DNA of 41,587 bases. Source: Nephromyces sp. MM_2019. Its lineage: Eukaryota; Apicomplexa; Aconoidasida; Nephromycida. The translations under genes were made by a program, and so were the position numbers. Every line of letters begins with the position of its first letter. The first letter of the stretch is position 1. The notes below the pieces were generated by a model. The model saw only the letters and a program-made list of their open reading frames with translations, was not told the DNA's origin and did no database searches. Below are positions 25,625-37,327 of the stretch, in pieces. Location of the stretch: assembly GCA_015657535.1 (NCBI GenBank), contig JADHZB010001446.1, forward strand, positions 1-41,587, written 5' to 3'.

Positions 25625-26829
25625 ACCCAGACCTCTACATGGAATTCCCCGGGATACATAGCGCCGTCTTGGACTGCGATACGGACGGACTACGATACTT
25701 AATATGGAGTCGACAGTTCACCATGCCAGTTCATTTAAGCACACCAAAGTTCTTGAGAAAGTCCGAGCGAAAAAGATTACTACGTAATCTTTTCACCCGC
25801 CTTTGAAGCATCAACCCGTTGTACTTGCCCGCCTGAAGCTCCGCGGTGCAATCTTGTGCCCAACAGCGAGTTCGTTCAGCGCGTGTTCATCCCCTCTGTT
25901 GAATACTTCTGTAGAAATTGGTCAGACTTCCCGCGCATGCCGATATCTTACTCTGCCACTCTGACCGGAGATTCGACCGTCTGAAGGCACACGGCAGAAA
26001 ACAACCTAGTACGCTGCGCTGTGCTCCGCGAGAGGTGGTCAACCATCAACGTACGTTATCCCCTCTCACCCCCGCAGTACACGAGATGATGTTGCCACCT
26101 TCTTAAGGTGCGACGGCGAGTGCAGCGATGAGATTCGCGACTGCCTCATATGATTTTTAGTTGCGATTTTGTACTCATTGAATTATTAAATCCGCAAATT
26201 TGTTTCAGCCGGTATCATACGCTTTATTACGTTCGTTGGCGTTACGATTAAGAGTGACGTTGAAGTGGGAGCTTTTCATTTGACGTTGAAGTTCTGTGAG
26301 TTTGATTTTTTACCTTCTGCTGCTTCTGTTGTCTTCCCGTGGAAAGTGAGGTAACTTTTGTCGCATATACGCCTGTAACAGTATGTAATGGAGAGTAGTC
26401 AATCTCTGTGCGGCCGAAAACCATGATGCTTAAGTTTCATAGAGAGTTTCTAGTGCCGTTAAAGAGTAGATGCGTCTGATGGCGCGAGTCTTACAATTGC
26501 TTGTGTGGGGGTGACTAGCGATCAGCAGTTGAGGTGGTAAAGGCGCGTGCTATGGGCATATTTCCTGGTGTTATAATCTATTCTGCCGCGTGCCGGTTGG
26601 CTTGAAAGTACACGTGAAAAGTATTGGGGGTTATATTTGGTCGAGTACGCTCTTCTGAAGAGTGGAAAGGTATCGCTTATTCTTCTCGGCCGCGCTAATT
26701 AAGTGCATGCTACTTTTGGACGCTTGCCATACTAGAACTGCACCTCGTTTTGCTCAGCTATGCACATGTAATGTGAATTTGTTTCTTTGGGTGATTTCTA
26801 GCGCCTTTTTTTTTGTCTAGGTTTCAAAA
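25625..26829. promoter_or_regulatory. Upstream region of the catalase gene
   Basis: About 1.2 kb with no coding evidence. It should hold the promoter and 5' leader. A good acceptor-like site (T-rich tract then TCTAG at 26816-26820) sits nine bases before the catalase ATG, so a 5'-UTR intron is likely. I cannot place a transcription start. Confidence 0.4.
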
Positions 26830-29484
26830 ATGGAGGTTGGAAGACCTGTTATAACCACCAGCACTGGGCAGCCAGTGGATGATAATCAGAACTCAATCAC
26901 TGCTGGTACTTACGGCCCCGTGGTAAGTATTATACCTTGGTACCTCTTTCATAGTATTTTTGCTGTGTTAAGCGTCTTTCGTGTGTAATTCGGAAACAGT
27001 GAGTGGCAACCTAAGTATGTAGGTACTCGTGGCGGGTAAAGCTGTTAATTTTGTATTTGCGTGGGATTTTTGTTAAGTACAGATTCTTAGATTTTTTGCA
27101 CCCTTGTAGAAATTTCAGCTTTGTTTTGAGACAATTTGGATGTGGGTAATTCTATTCGCGATATGTAGTTCCGCATGAAAGATATTAAAATTAATGCACT
27201 CTACGACTTGTTCAGCTGATTTCCGATTTTCATCTGATCGATAAGTTGGCCCATTTTGATCGTGAGCGAATTCCTGAAAGGGTCGTGCACGCAAAAGGTG
27301 CTGCTGCGCATGGAGTATTTGAGGTCACCCACGATATCTCAAAGTATTGCAAGGCCAAGTTGTTTGAGAGTGTAGGAAAGAAGACCCCAGTATTTTTGCG
27401 ATTCTCCACTGTAGGTGGGGAAAAAGGCTCCGCAGATACTGCACGTGATCCTAGAGGATTTGCTATTAAGTTTTATACTGAGGAAGGAAACTGGGATATG
27501 GTCGGAAACAACACCCCTGTATTCTTCATCCGAGATCCCCTGAAATTTCCCGATTTCATTCATACACAGAAGCGTAACCCTCAAACTAACCTCCCTGATG
27601 TTGATGCATTCTGGTATGTACATCGCAATTTGAGACGACTAGCATGTGCATTTTTTCCGATTATAGGGGGAATTGAATTTTGAAGTAGCATCCAGATGCA
27701 AGAGTGTGTTAGCTCTTTTTATATAAGCGTTGGGGAATGGAGTTGCTAGTTTGCAACATTTTGTATTGTCCCGGAGGTAAACCTGCAAGTGATATACTCA
27801 GACATATGTCCTTGATATCTTCAACCCATAGTTTGACTAGAGTATGTAGTCGTTTATTTAGGTGTCGGCATTTTTATAATGTGTCGAATATTATCTGCTT
27901 TTCAGGGACTTTCTCTCGTTGGTACCAGAGAGCAACCATCAGGTAACCATATTATTTTCTGATCGCGGAACACCAGACGGTTACCGAAGAATGAATGGAT
28001 ATTCTAGCCATGCGCTCAAGTTTGTGAACAGGTAAATTAAGCTCCATTCACGTTTGTTAAACATGCTGAATGTTGGTGGGTTGCCCTGTAGGCTAACTGA
28101 AATTGTAGCCATGAGATGATGAATTTCTGCCGCTTATGAGCTTTCCATTTTATAATCGTTCTTTTCACCGCAATCAGTTTTTTTGTAATATCCCTGAATG
28201 GATAATGCTCGTCTATTTTCAGCGACAATGAAGTATTTTTGGTCCAACTGCACTTCAAGACAAACCAGGGTATCAAGAATCTCACTGCTGCAGAAGCTGG
28301 TGCCTTAGCATCTTCGGACCCTGATTATGCCACTCGTGATTTGTTTAATCATATTGAGGCTGGAGATTATCCTTCTTGGACGATGTATATTCAGGTTATG
28401 CCTGAGGCAGATGCCGCGACTTATAGGTTCAATCCGTATGATATTACTAAGATTTGGCCTCATTCAGATTACCCCTTGATCCCTGTTGGAACCCTCACAC
28501 TTAACCGCAACCCCCAGAATTATTTTGCCGAGACAGAGCAGTCAGCATTCTCTCCCGGGCACTTGGTACCAGGAATTCAGGCATCCGAGGATAAAATGTT
28601 GCAGGGTCGTTTGTTTAGCTATCCAGACACACATAGGCATCGCCTCGGAGGTGTGTTTTTTAGTTAATTTTTGCAGGATATGTGTGTGAAGTGTGTTGTA
28701 GCTTGATTTTGATATGTATGTAAAGCAAGTTTACGGGATCGTTCGTTGAGAAGACAGGATTCTCATCTTTTCTGAGTTGTTTATTGCGATATCTAGCGTT
28801 TGTGAATTACCTTGTGCGTATTCATTTTGGAGAGTAGATGCATTGATGATATTGATCGTTTGTTTCTCAGGTAATTACGACCAAATCCCTGTGAACTATC
28901 CTCGAAATGCCAAAATGGGAGATTACAATATCCGCGATGGTTTCATGTGTGTAAAACCAAAGCCAGCTGCAGTACCAAACTATGAACCTAATTCTGTTTT
29001 CGGAACAGCGGTTCAAGACCTGAATTATCAGAACACCAATCCGATCAAGCTCAATGGTTACATTGCAAGGCATCCTCAATTGCACCCAAATGATGACTAT
29101 GTGCAGGCTGGGAACTTGTATCGCGATGTTATGACTCAGCAAGATAGGGATCATCTTATTTCAAATATAGTTGGCCACTTAAAGAATGCCAAGATTGAGG
29201 TAAAGTAGGAAAATTTTGGTTTGAGTTCTCGAAGTGTAGTATGTTATGCCTCGGTTGCCGTCTTTCCTTGGTTACCTATAGATTCTTGCGTGAAACAACT
29301 GTGGATGTAATGTAGTTTTAACGCACTCAGTATTACTTTTATTATAGCTGTGCTATTTCTTGTATTCTTGCAGATTCAAGCACGCCAGGTCAAGATTTTC
29401 TATCGCTGCGATCCGGATTATGGTACTCGCATCTGCGATGGTGTTGGGCTCCCTCGTAGCGTGTTGGACTCCTCTAAATTGTAG
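26830..29484 (+). CDS. Catalase, peroxisomal type (C-terminal SKL)
   Basis: Haem catalase that splits hydrogen peroxide into water and oxygen. It is complete at 494 residues in six exons: 26830-26922, 27216-27613, 27906-28031, 28223-28650, 28871-29199 and 29374-29484. All joins are GT-AG and all phases agree. Key residues are present: distal His56 in [12 protein letters not shown], Asn129 in DMVGNNTP, and the proximal haem ligand Tyr339 in [14 protein letters not shown]. The His-to-Tyr spacing of 283 equals that of human catalase (75 to 358). The length matches small-subunit catalases. The protein ends SSKL then TAG, a canonical type 1 peroxisomal targeting signal, so import into peroxisomes is expected. 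The start Met gives a short lead ([10 protein letters not shown]) before the catalase core, and the first intron falls right after YGPV. Identity is certain. Localisation is inference from the tail. Confidence 0.97.
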
Positions 29485-31731
29485 ACTATTTTCAGTGTTG
29501 TTATATGTATTGTAGTTGTGCGACGTATTGCTATGTGTTGACCCATGGTTTTTTGCTTTGCCAGAGAAGATAAAGTTATCCAAATGTTTTGTCAGACATT
29601 TGTAATTGAGTTGCGTGTATAGTTATTTTTTGCAAGCTTAGTGGTCAGTATGTTTGTTGGGACATCGATATCGATGGCAGATCCTGCGGATGCAGTTTAA
29701 ATTTCATGGATATCGTGAAGGGGTGTCTATTGGCTGCTAGTTGTCAATGTTGTAGTAGTTGTGGCATGCTTGAAACCTTAGCGCTAAATGGATAATAATT
29801 TGGCTGCTGGCTCTCTGGTTTTGTAAGATTGGATGTGTGAAGGCGCATGGTATGGCGTAAGGGCTCCCTTTTGTAGTTATTCGCAGCGTATGGAAGGTAG
29901 TCTCTTATTGAAGTTTTCTATTCGAAGCATCAGTGGAGGATTGAAGACTTGATTTTGGAATGATTGTAAATGCAGGGGATGGCTAATTAGGTCACGCAGG
30001 TTCATGTTGAATTTTAAAGATTTTGATTTGAGTATTTTTTTAATCCTTTGCCTACGCTATCGATGCTGGTATCAATTTAAGACTGACACGTTTGTAAAAT
30101 TCAGTTTTCGACCCGGCGAATGAAAATTTTTTAAAAAGATTTACCATGCGTTTTTTGTATTGGACTGAAGCAGATATGCACTGGGATCGCACCTACATGT
30201 GCTTTGCAGCGTCCTATCCAATCTGTTGCTTGTTATTGTTCCTCCGTGATGATCGACCATGTTGTACTTTGCTTCGGTTTTGGGTGCATTGCTGGTGTTA
30301 ATATCTCGGGGACATGGCCGACTCTTGTACATCAGCGCACACGCTGGAATTTGGTTGCACTACGAGTACGTGGGTGCTGCTTGCGCAATATCGTTGAAAA
30401 AATGGTAGGACTGTCGGGATTTCTCGTGTATGTTTAGGCGAGTGCTTGAGTGAAGAGTGCGGTATACACTTTTCTGGAGTGAAATAGCAGAAGGCTGGCT
30501 GCTTGTTAGTTTAGTTTTTTCGAGTACAAATGAGGTCAGAATTCTCCTGAAAGAATTGATACTGTAGGGTTATACGGTATGCTCTAGGAATTCCCCGAAT
30601 TATAGATGACTAAAGAGAACCGAGGTCGTGGCGGGTTCCAATGAAGTAAACATACGGTACAAAAGTAAGGCAGGATTGAATACAGCGAACACGTCCTGTG
30701 GAGAGTGCAGAATGTCGTCCACGAGCGATCGCCAAGGCTGTCACGGCGGTGACGTGAAGTGGCTGAATAAGGTTCGAGCGTATGATGGTCTTTGCAGTTT
30801 GGCGATTAAGTTAACTACTAGGGTATGCCGTGATGGTGTAATGCGTGCTTTTGCTTCGATGAGGACGTTGCGTCATCTGTGTAGATGTAGCGGGGCGGCG
30901 GGGAGTCGTGGGTGCGCCGCCGTTGGACGCTTATGATCTCCCTGTTCCAATTGAGGAGGCGATGAGTCACTGGTTGGCGTGCCCAGCAATTTAGACACGT
31001 GCGAGGAACCGTTTGGATTTGGTGCAACATCCGGTTGCGTCTAGAGTGCGGGCACAATCATTCTGAGTGCGTTGCAAAGGTAGGCGATGTGAAATGTTTG
31101 GTCCTCTGTCGCATTGCCATATGCTTGCGCAGAGGCCACGATGACTGCGGTGCTTGCGTGCAGTGATGAAGCCGGTTCTACAACAGGTTTCTCTAAATAG
31201 TTTTTACCGCGATATGAAGTTGGGTTGTAGCCATTAGTGTGCTGTACAGTGGATTACCTTTTGCAATGAGTTTAATACCGCATTCACTGTACTTAAACGG
31301 TATCGTGCATGTTTTTAAATAAACGGGCTTCGGTATCGCGGGGAATACCAGCAGTCCGCTTGCTGAACTACGGTACGTCGTACGGTGCATGGCGCCCCTT
31401 CCATTTCACATCATTTGATGGATGGTGCAACCTAGCGACATAAGAACCATTTGGGAACAGTTGCGATTTCTACAACTGCGACTTTATTTCCAGAATTGTG
31501 TCAAGATAGGCTCAAACTTACCAAGTTAGTGGTAATCCAATTACCCTGCCGAGTGTAGGCGAAAGCGGCGTAGGTCTGATTCAGTAACTTTGAGAAAGTG
31601 ACAGCGCTCACGTATAACTACTTTCAACTCACTCCCGCAGCCTCAAGGAAATAGAAACTACTTCAAGGTTTGCGTATCGCGTAACAGCACAAACAATATT
31701 TCTATTTGAGCTCACTATACACTTAACTTAA
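29485..31731. other. Catalase 3' flank and spacer without a firm gene
   Basis: The T/G-rich plus strand after the stop is probably 3' UTR and spacer. A more GC-rich patch around 30,630-31,060 carries short frames on both strands with no recognisable protein. Near 31,400 composition switches to A-rich on the plus strand, matching the start of minus-strand transcription from the splicing-factor gene. Confidence 0.4.
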
Positions 31732-31782
31732 GCTTCAAGGTATCCAGTCAACCGGAACTACCAACAGTTTCACAGTATTCAG

Positions 31783-32328
31783 ATGCTACTGGAAGTACAC
31801 TATTCTTTGCAAGGAGAAATCATTGGAGGTCTTACGCAACTCGAAAGCCAAAAGCGAAAACCATTCGCAGGCAAAGTAGTAAAAGCCTTTGAAAGCATAA
31901 ATGATGCTAGCGACAACCTTGTGAAAACGAAATCAGCGTCATACAAGCCACTGAATGCAGTTTTCATTTTGCGGCGAGATTCTAAAGCAGAGCTGAAAAT
32001 AACTTACTCTGAAAGGCAACTGCTTTCCCTCAAACTAAGTTGCACACATCACAGTTTAAGAATACAACAAACTCTAGAACAACTTCCAAATCAATCACAC
32101 AACATTCAGCGAAAATATAAAGCTACAGCGCCAAGCATTTGGCAGCTGAATAGACTTCAGGTCTTCGATTATATTTATTTAATACATACAGCACGAATTG
32201 TAGTTTTGCGGTTTCTCCTCGATAAACATTTTTTTTATCCTACACAAATAACGCAGATGCATTCTAGTACACAAGATGTATTCTCGCTACATCATGCTAC
32301 CAAACACCAAGCAGAAGGGCGAAATTAA
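31783..32328 (+). CDS. Candidate orphan ORF, 181 codons
   Basis: An unspliced ATG-initiated frame of 181 residues, stop-free from 31732, with no match that I recognise. It is moderately basic, with no signal peptide and one weakly hydrophobic stretch near residues 145-165. It lies just beyond the 3' end of the minus-strand splicing-factor gene, on the A-rich antisense strand, where stop codons are rarer. It may therefore be a chance frame or lie opposite a 3' UTR. I list it because it is the longest unexplained frame outside a recognised gene. Confidence 0.22.
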   Translation: MLLEVHYSLQGEIIGGLTQLESQKRKPFAGKVVKAFESINDASDNLVKTKSASYKPLNAVFILRRDSKAELKITYSERQLLSLKLSCTHHSLRIQQTLEQLPNQSHNIQRKYKATAPSIWQLNRLQVFDYIYLIHTARIVVLRFLLDKHFFYPTQITQMHSSTQDVFSLHHATKHQAEGRN

Positions 32329-32545
32329 CTATAATATTAACATCATAGTAACCGCTATTTATGTGTTGACGGAGTAGGAAAAGATGAAATTGGGATATTT
32401 ATGCACTGAATTAGGCACAAGAACTGAGAATTTTTCTATATAGCATCAATACAAGAAGGTAAGCGCTTGGACAACCTTCGTTTCCTAGATTTTTGAATAA
32501 CAAACAGTTTAGTATACTAATTGTAAGGCTTCCGCAGCAAAAAAA

Positions 32546-34282
32546 TTAAAAACCAGCCTTTAATTCATCAAACGGCACGCTTTCCACCCTCATAACATTG
32601 ACAGGCCTTCCAAGGTACTTTCGGCCTTTCATAACATTAACACAGTCATCAGCCTCAGTTGTAGTCGAGAACTCAAAGAAGATATCGCCTGCAACTAAGG
32701 GGGGTCGGGCGGTGCTTGAAGTTACTATAGCGGAGTTCACAATCATTCCATATTTTGCACACACAGTCAAAACATCTTCGAGAATATCTTCATATTCATC
32801 TCCTCCTTGTAACTCCTCCGGCATAATTACTTGAGCAAACTTCAGGAACTTTGAAGTACCTGCATGAAAAAATTAGCAGCAGCACGGCAATATTAAAAAA
32901 AATACGGTGTTTCATAAAAATAATAGAATAACATGAACAAAGCAAGGTAAGGCATTTATATGATAATGCAACCGCATAAGAAGATGAAATATCATATCTA
33001 CAATCAAACGGAAACGGGAAGTAGAGATTCTTACTACGGAACCTAAAATTTTATGACAAAGTCACAACGAATACCTCGAGTGAAGCTTCAAATATACATA
33101 TTGAAGATGAATAAATCGAGAAAAAAGGAAAAAGATTTTAAAAAAAACTCATGTTAGGCATTTCTTTCTCAGGGTCGCACTCTTTCACATGGAGAGTTCC
33201 ATCCTAATATTTAACTCAACGTGATTGAGAAGCCACTATTTAAAAATTGATTCGCAAACAAGAACTTTGTAATTCACTACCAATTTCACGCAAAAGGTCT
33301 GTTTCTCTCGATACGGAAAAGGGAAATTTCAGAAAAAAAACTCTAGAAAAAACAACATAACTTCTGCTCGCTTCAAAAATTTTTGTACTCCAAATGATTT
33401 TGAGGCGTGTGAAATCTCTGATCAAAAGTGTAGTAGCGCCCTAGAAGAAGTACAAAGCTCAGCATCTAAATATCATTGCTTTTACAACGGAAAGTTAACT
33501 TTAGCTTACATAAAATCTTCCTTTAATACGTGAAAAACATAGTACATTAGCGCAGGAATCTTACCCGGCGGTAAACCTGCCGATTGAGTTGATTGCGCCT
33601 CCTCCCCACCACCATTGATTAAAGCAGCAGCAGCCTGTTGACCCATTGTAGCCATAGCTTGATTTTGACTAACACTTGCTGTAGAATAGTCATTTGGCCG
33701 TGAAACTTTCAATGGAATATTCATGCAATTCATGCCATCCATAGACAGTGCTTTTTCTGTTTCCTCTACGGTAGCAAATTCTACAAAGCCGTAATTACCC
33801 TTGTCTTTGGCAAACCATACATACAATACCGGATTAACATCTGGCTGACTGCAAAATCCCCTTTGCCGCATCTCATGCCATACTATATCCTGAAAAGCTG
33901 TCTCTGTCAGACCTAGATGAAGAGGAAGGTTGCCAAAGTACAGCCGCCTCAATTTTCTAGTGGAGTTCATCAACGCTGGATCGCTCTGTATATTTGAAGT
34001 CTGCCCCGTTTTCGCTACCCACTGAAAGCCATCCCAAAAAAGTCTGACGGTATCATGATTGACAGAGTCAGCGAGCTTCTTGAAGCCTCCCGATAAGCGG
34101 ATACATTCGGCTTGAGCTTTTCGCCTTTCTCTTTCGCGCTCTCTTGAACGCTCACGAGAAGAGGATATAGACTCAAGACGTTGAGGAAATCTTTTACGGA
34201 TGCTCTGACGCCGGCGTTGCTTCCTCGAAGAATGATAAGGACTACGACTTCTAGGGCGTGAATACGATCTGCGCTGTGTCAT
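32546..34282 (-). CDS. U2AF large-subunit-like splicing factor lacking RRM2
   Basis: Probable nuclear pre-mRNA splicing factor acting at the 3' splice site. It has 343 residues in two exons, 34282 down to 33565 and 32859 down to 32546. The donor is CCGG/gtaaga and the acceptor is catgcag/GT, with phase 1 kept. Residues 1-60 form an Arg/Ser-rich domain (SRPRSRSP, RERSRERERERR). Around 79-90, RLFWDGFQWV carries Trp83 and resembles a U2AF ligand motif. RRM1 (about 112-200) has RNP2 in RRLYFGNLP and RNP1 in KGNYGFVEF, and ends LKVSRPNDY as in U2AF65. A short Gln/Ala/Gly linker (200-240) leads straight to a U2AF homology motif (about 244-343) with DEYEDILEDV and GRKY. Canonical U2AF65 has a second RRM between these parts. 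Here the join leaves no room for it, and I found no exon for one in the 705-bp intron. It could be a paralogue rather than the main U2AF65. Confidence 0.88.
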
Positions 34283-35517
34283 CTCTTTTAACCAGGGAAA
34301 GACTCGTTGTCTTGAAGATTTAAGTGAAAAAAACGCTTAACAATCCTGCAATTATTTTACGCAGGGAATTAGCGCGGAAGCGTTTATTATTGCAACTGCC
34401 TTGCTGATAACCACTATATTATCTCTACCGGCTGAAGACAAGCGACAAGCGAAGTAGCAATGAATTTAAAGGAAAGATGCAAGGCAAAAAAATGACCAAG
34501 GATATGAAAGGATAATCATCACTTCAACCACTACAAAATAGCACCACACCAGCATCCGAGAAAACCCGATTAGCGTATTTATTGGAAACGCAAACTGCTC
34601 AAGAAGATATCACTGCATGACTAAAGTATAAGTATGTGAAGCCCACCCTCAGCATAACGCCTGCGAAGAATGCTGATGCTGCCAACAAAGAGGTAGTCCG
34701 CATTAGCAGAGACATATACAAAAGCACCCGAATTTTGGCTGAGGAAACCTGATTTTCGTGAAGTAACGCTCAGTTGCCACCATCCCCTATTGAAACGATT
34801 TTTGACCCATAGGGCGTGAAGCCAGTGAAAGTCTGAGCTTGCATGTAAACGGAAAGTTTGTGTGTTTACACTTCATATCACAAATCGCCGTGGAATGCAG
34901 CGCTTTAACTGCCTCTACACACCTTTATGAATCAACTTTGCAATGACGCATGCGTTAAACCGCAGATGAGATAGTATTATGCCGGGAGTATTACAATGCG
35001 GGAATATAGGCTAAGCAGTGGGGTCGCACAATAGCTAGCGCACGAAATCACTGCGAGATGGCTGTGTGTGTGGACATTTATATAATTTGAGTCAACAGGG
35101 CGCATACATCCGCATACAGCCTGTTACGTCGATCAATTGAATGTAAAAGCATACTAGCGTTTTCATTCTGCATGATGCCTTGTAAATAGAAAAGACTGCG
35201 AGGAAATCCCTGAGCAGAGCGCAACAATTCAAGAAGGCTTATAGGTAGAAGCTGAATTTAAATTGAGGTACTGAACTCCAAGGTTTATGGCTAGGTGCTG
35301 ATTTGAAAGAAAGATATTACTCTTAGCTTTCACACTACAAGCATATTCCGCAGCAAGATATCAATGAAAAAAGTCTGCACACAGTTTTACGGTTAATCCG
35401 TTCGCACAACTACAGTCACCGCTTCATCGAAAAACGACTACTAACGTAAACTTTGACTGTTCCTAGGTTGTACTGTGAGAAGAGAAGCTTTTTTTTTGCA
35501 GAAATCACGGCAGAAGT
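34283..35517. other. Spacer upstream of the U2AF-like gene
   Basis: About 1.2 kb with no coding evidence on either strand. It lies between the start of the U2AF-like gene and the stop of the next minus-strand gene, so it should contain the former's promoter and the latter's 3' UTR. Confidence 0.45.
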
Positions 35518-36235
35518 TTACACAACTTTTTCTTCGAATTTTTTATCGTTTTTCTTGCTCTCATGCCGAACGGCAATGCGTTCCCGAAGCAGCTCGTGAA
35601 TGAATTCAATACTGCCATCTATAAAATTTAAGGGCCTCCTCAGTTTTCCTCTTGATCATGCAGAGGAGGCAAAAAAGTGAAAATTTAAGTTTGCCTTTCC
35701 AAAATTTATCAAGAAGAGTTTTCTTTTTATAAGAAGGAACACATATTACGCAGATTATGATCATTGCAGCTCAAACTATAAAAGCAATTGCTATTATGCT
35801 GGCTGAGTAATGGTGAGGTCACTGTAAACCAAGGAAATATATTGAGGATTGATAAATCTAACATTTAAAGGCAACAAAGGCTTTATTATATTTAGTCCTT
35901 TTTTGAGTATGATCTTCTTTCTTTATAAATCCAAGGATGTAGCTATTTCCTTTATACTTCGGTTTTCTCTTCGACATTTTTCGTTTATGACACTTTGAAG
36001 GTACGCATATAGCTAATTTCTTTTAAACTACGGCTTTCTCTTTGACACTTTGAAGGTTTCCCTACCTAACAGACTTGAACAAGAATTTTGTTGTAACTAC
36101 AAGTCCCATTTTTGAGGTTGTCCTTTAAATATGAATATATATAAAACACCGGAAGAATCGTCAGCTTAGACACTCAGGGAGTTTCTTACCACCACATGAT
36201 GATACGGTCACAGGAAATCGCATGAAACGTCTCAT
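35518..36235 (-). CDS. Small protein gene; last exon clear, 5' end ambiguous
   Basis: The last exon (35648 down to the TAA at 35518) encodes a basic, strongly helical-looking tail. It includes LNFIDGSIEFIHELL and ends KFEEKVV. Two upstream models keep frame with GT-AG sites. Model A joins 36235-36190 (MRRFMRFPVTVSSCG, strong donor gtaaga) directly to it, giving 58 residues with an Arg-rich, mitochondrial-presequence-like start. Model B joins 36109-36066 (MGLVVTTKFLFKSV, donor gtaggg) and a 26-nt exon 35775-35750, giving 66 residues. Model A needs fewer exons. I do not recognise the family. It could also be the 3' end of a longer gene. The same strand and A-rich plus-strand context as the U2AF-like gene support minus transcription. 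Confidence 0.45.
35941..36055. repeat. Imperfect direct repeat, two copies
   Basis: Copies at 35941-36001 and 36011-36055 share AGCTA, then CTTCGG or CTACGG, then TTTCTCTT and GACACTTTGAAGG. The first carries an insertion of about 17 bp. It lies in the intron of the small minus-strand gene. Confidence 0.6.
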
Positions 36236-36820
36236 CCGCTTAAAATTTTTAACAGACACTGCAATTGTTTAATATAAAATGGCAATACCATTTCCATTTA
36301 TGCTACTATTGCAGAACTTCAGCTGGTTACTCCTCAGTTCCACTTGCAAGCCCAAAAAACTTGAGCACCACAGGGACCCCAACTAGTCACTGAAGTTTAT
36401 TGGTACAAAAAAAAATATGTAATATCCCGTAGGAATATCAGAGAATGATTCTACCTGGTAAAATAAGAATGTCGCAGCTTCAGCAGAAATTGTTTTTTCC
36501 TATAAATCTGTCTGATTTCTCATTATTCTACTGTTGCAAGGTAAGTTAAATCTGATGAAAGTGCAAGTCGCGCTCTGACATAGCCCATCTCTGGAAAAAT
36601 ATCACCCATTATCATGGAACACCTTATGGAAGATTTCGTCCACCATATTGTGAAATATAGATGATATCTTGCATTATATTGCGCATAATATACTTCAAGA
36701 AATAGTTATTAAATACCAGATAATCAAGATATATCTTATGCTATGCAGTACTACTCTCAGGTGAAAGGGCAGCAAAACCTAGCCATTTGGAAGAAAGTCA
36801 ACACAGAAGGTTCTGCTGGG

Positions 36821-36938
36821 GTGAAAGCATGTGGTATTAAAGCTTCAATGCAAAATTCCGTTGCTTTAGCTGCCACAACAAAAAGCTCTTTTGCAATGAA
36901 AGCATGTGGTACCAAGTTCCAAAGCAAAATTCCGTGGT
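36821..36938. repeat. Imperfect 75-bp direct duplication
   Basis: Copies start at 36821 and 36896. They share TGAAAGCATGTGGTA and later GCAAAATTCCGT. The 75-bp spacing is a multiple of three, and the plus frame through it repeats (V/M)KACG(I/T)K, so coding origin cannot be excluded. Confidence 0.65.
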
Positions 36939-37327
36939 AGAAACCATACAAAAATGGCAAAAATCCGCCTTTCAAGTATTATGTCACTGCTTTATGCGTG
37001 GCGACTACGAAACTCCCATTAGAAATCATCTTTTATATCAACAAGCATTTTACTGCATATTATTCACGCAAACAGAGCGCTGCCCACAATTCCCCATATT
37101 CTATTTTTATGTATAGCGTGAGAAATAATTTCTATAAAAATGTATTTACGATTATTTTTTGACAAAAACTATATTTAAACTTATTCGTTGGAGTGATGTT
37201 CAATTGACGTGATAGTGACATTTTTCTTTAAGCATTTATGCCCCTTGACCTTACCATCGCCCCATCTGCAAACTTGTCGTCTGCACCCACATATCAATTC
37301 TCCTCAAAAGCCACCATGAAATTCTAT

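Noticed and set aside
27339..27623. Minus-strand frames opposite the catalase exons
   Set aside because: Shadows of the clearly identified catalase coding sequence.
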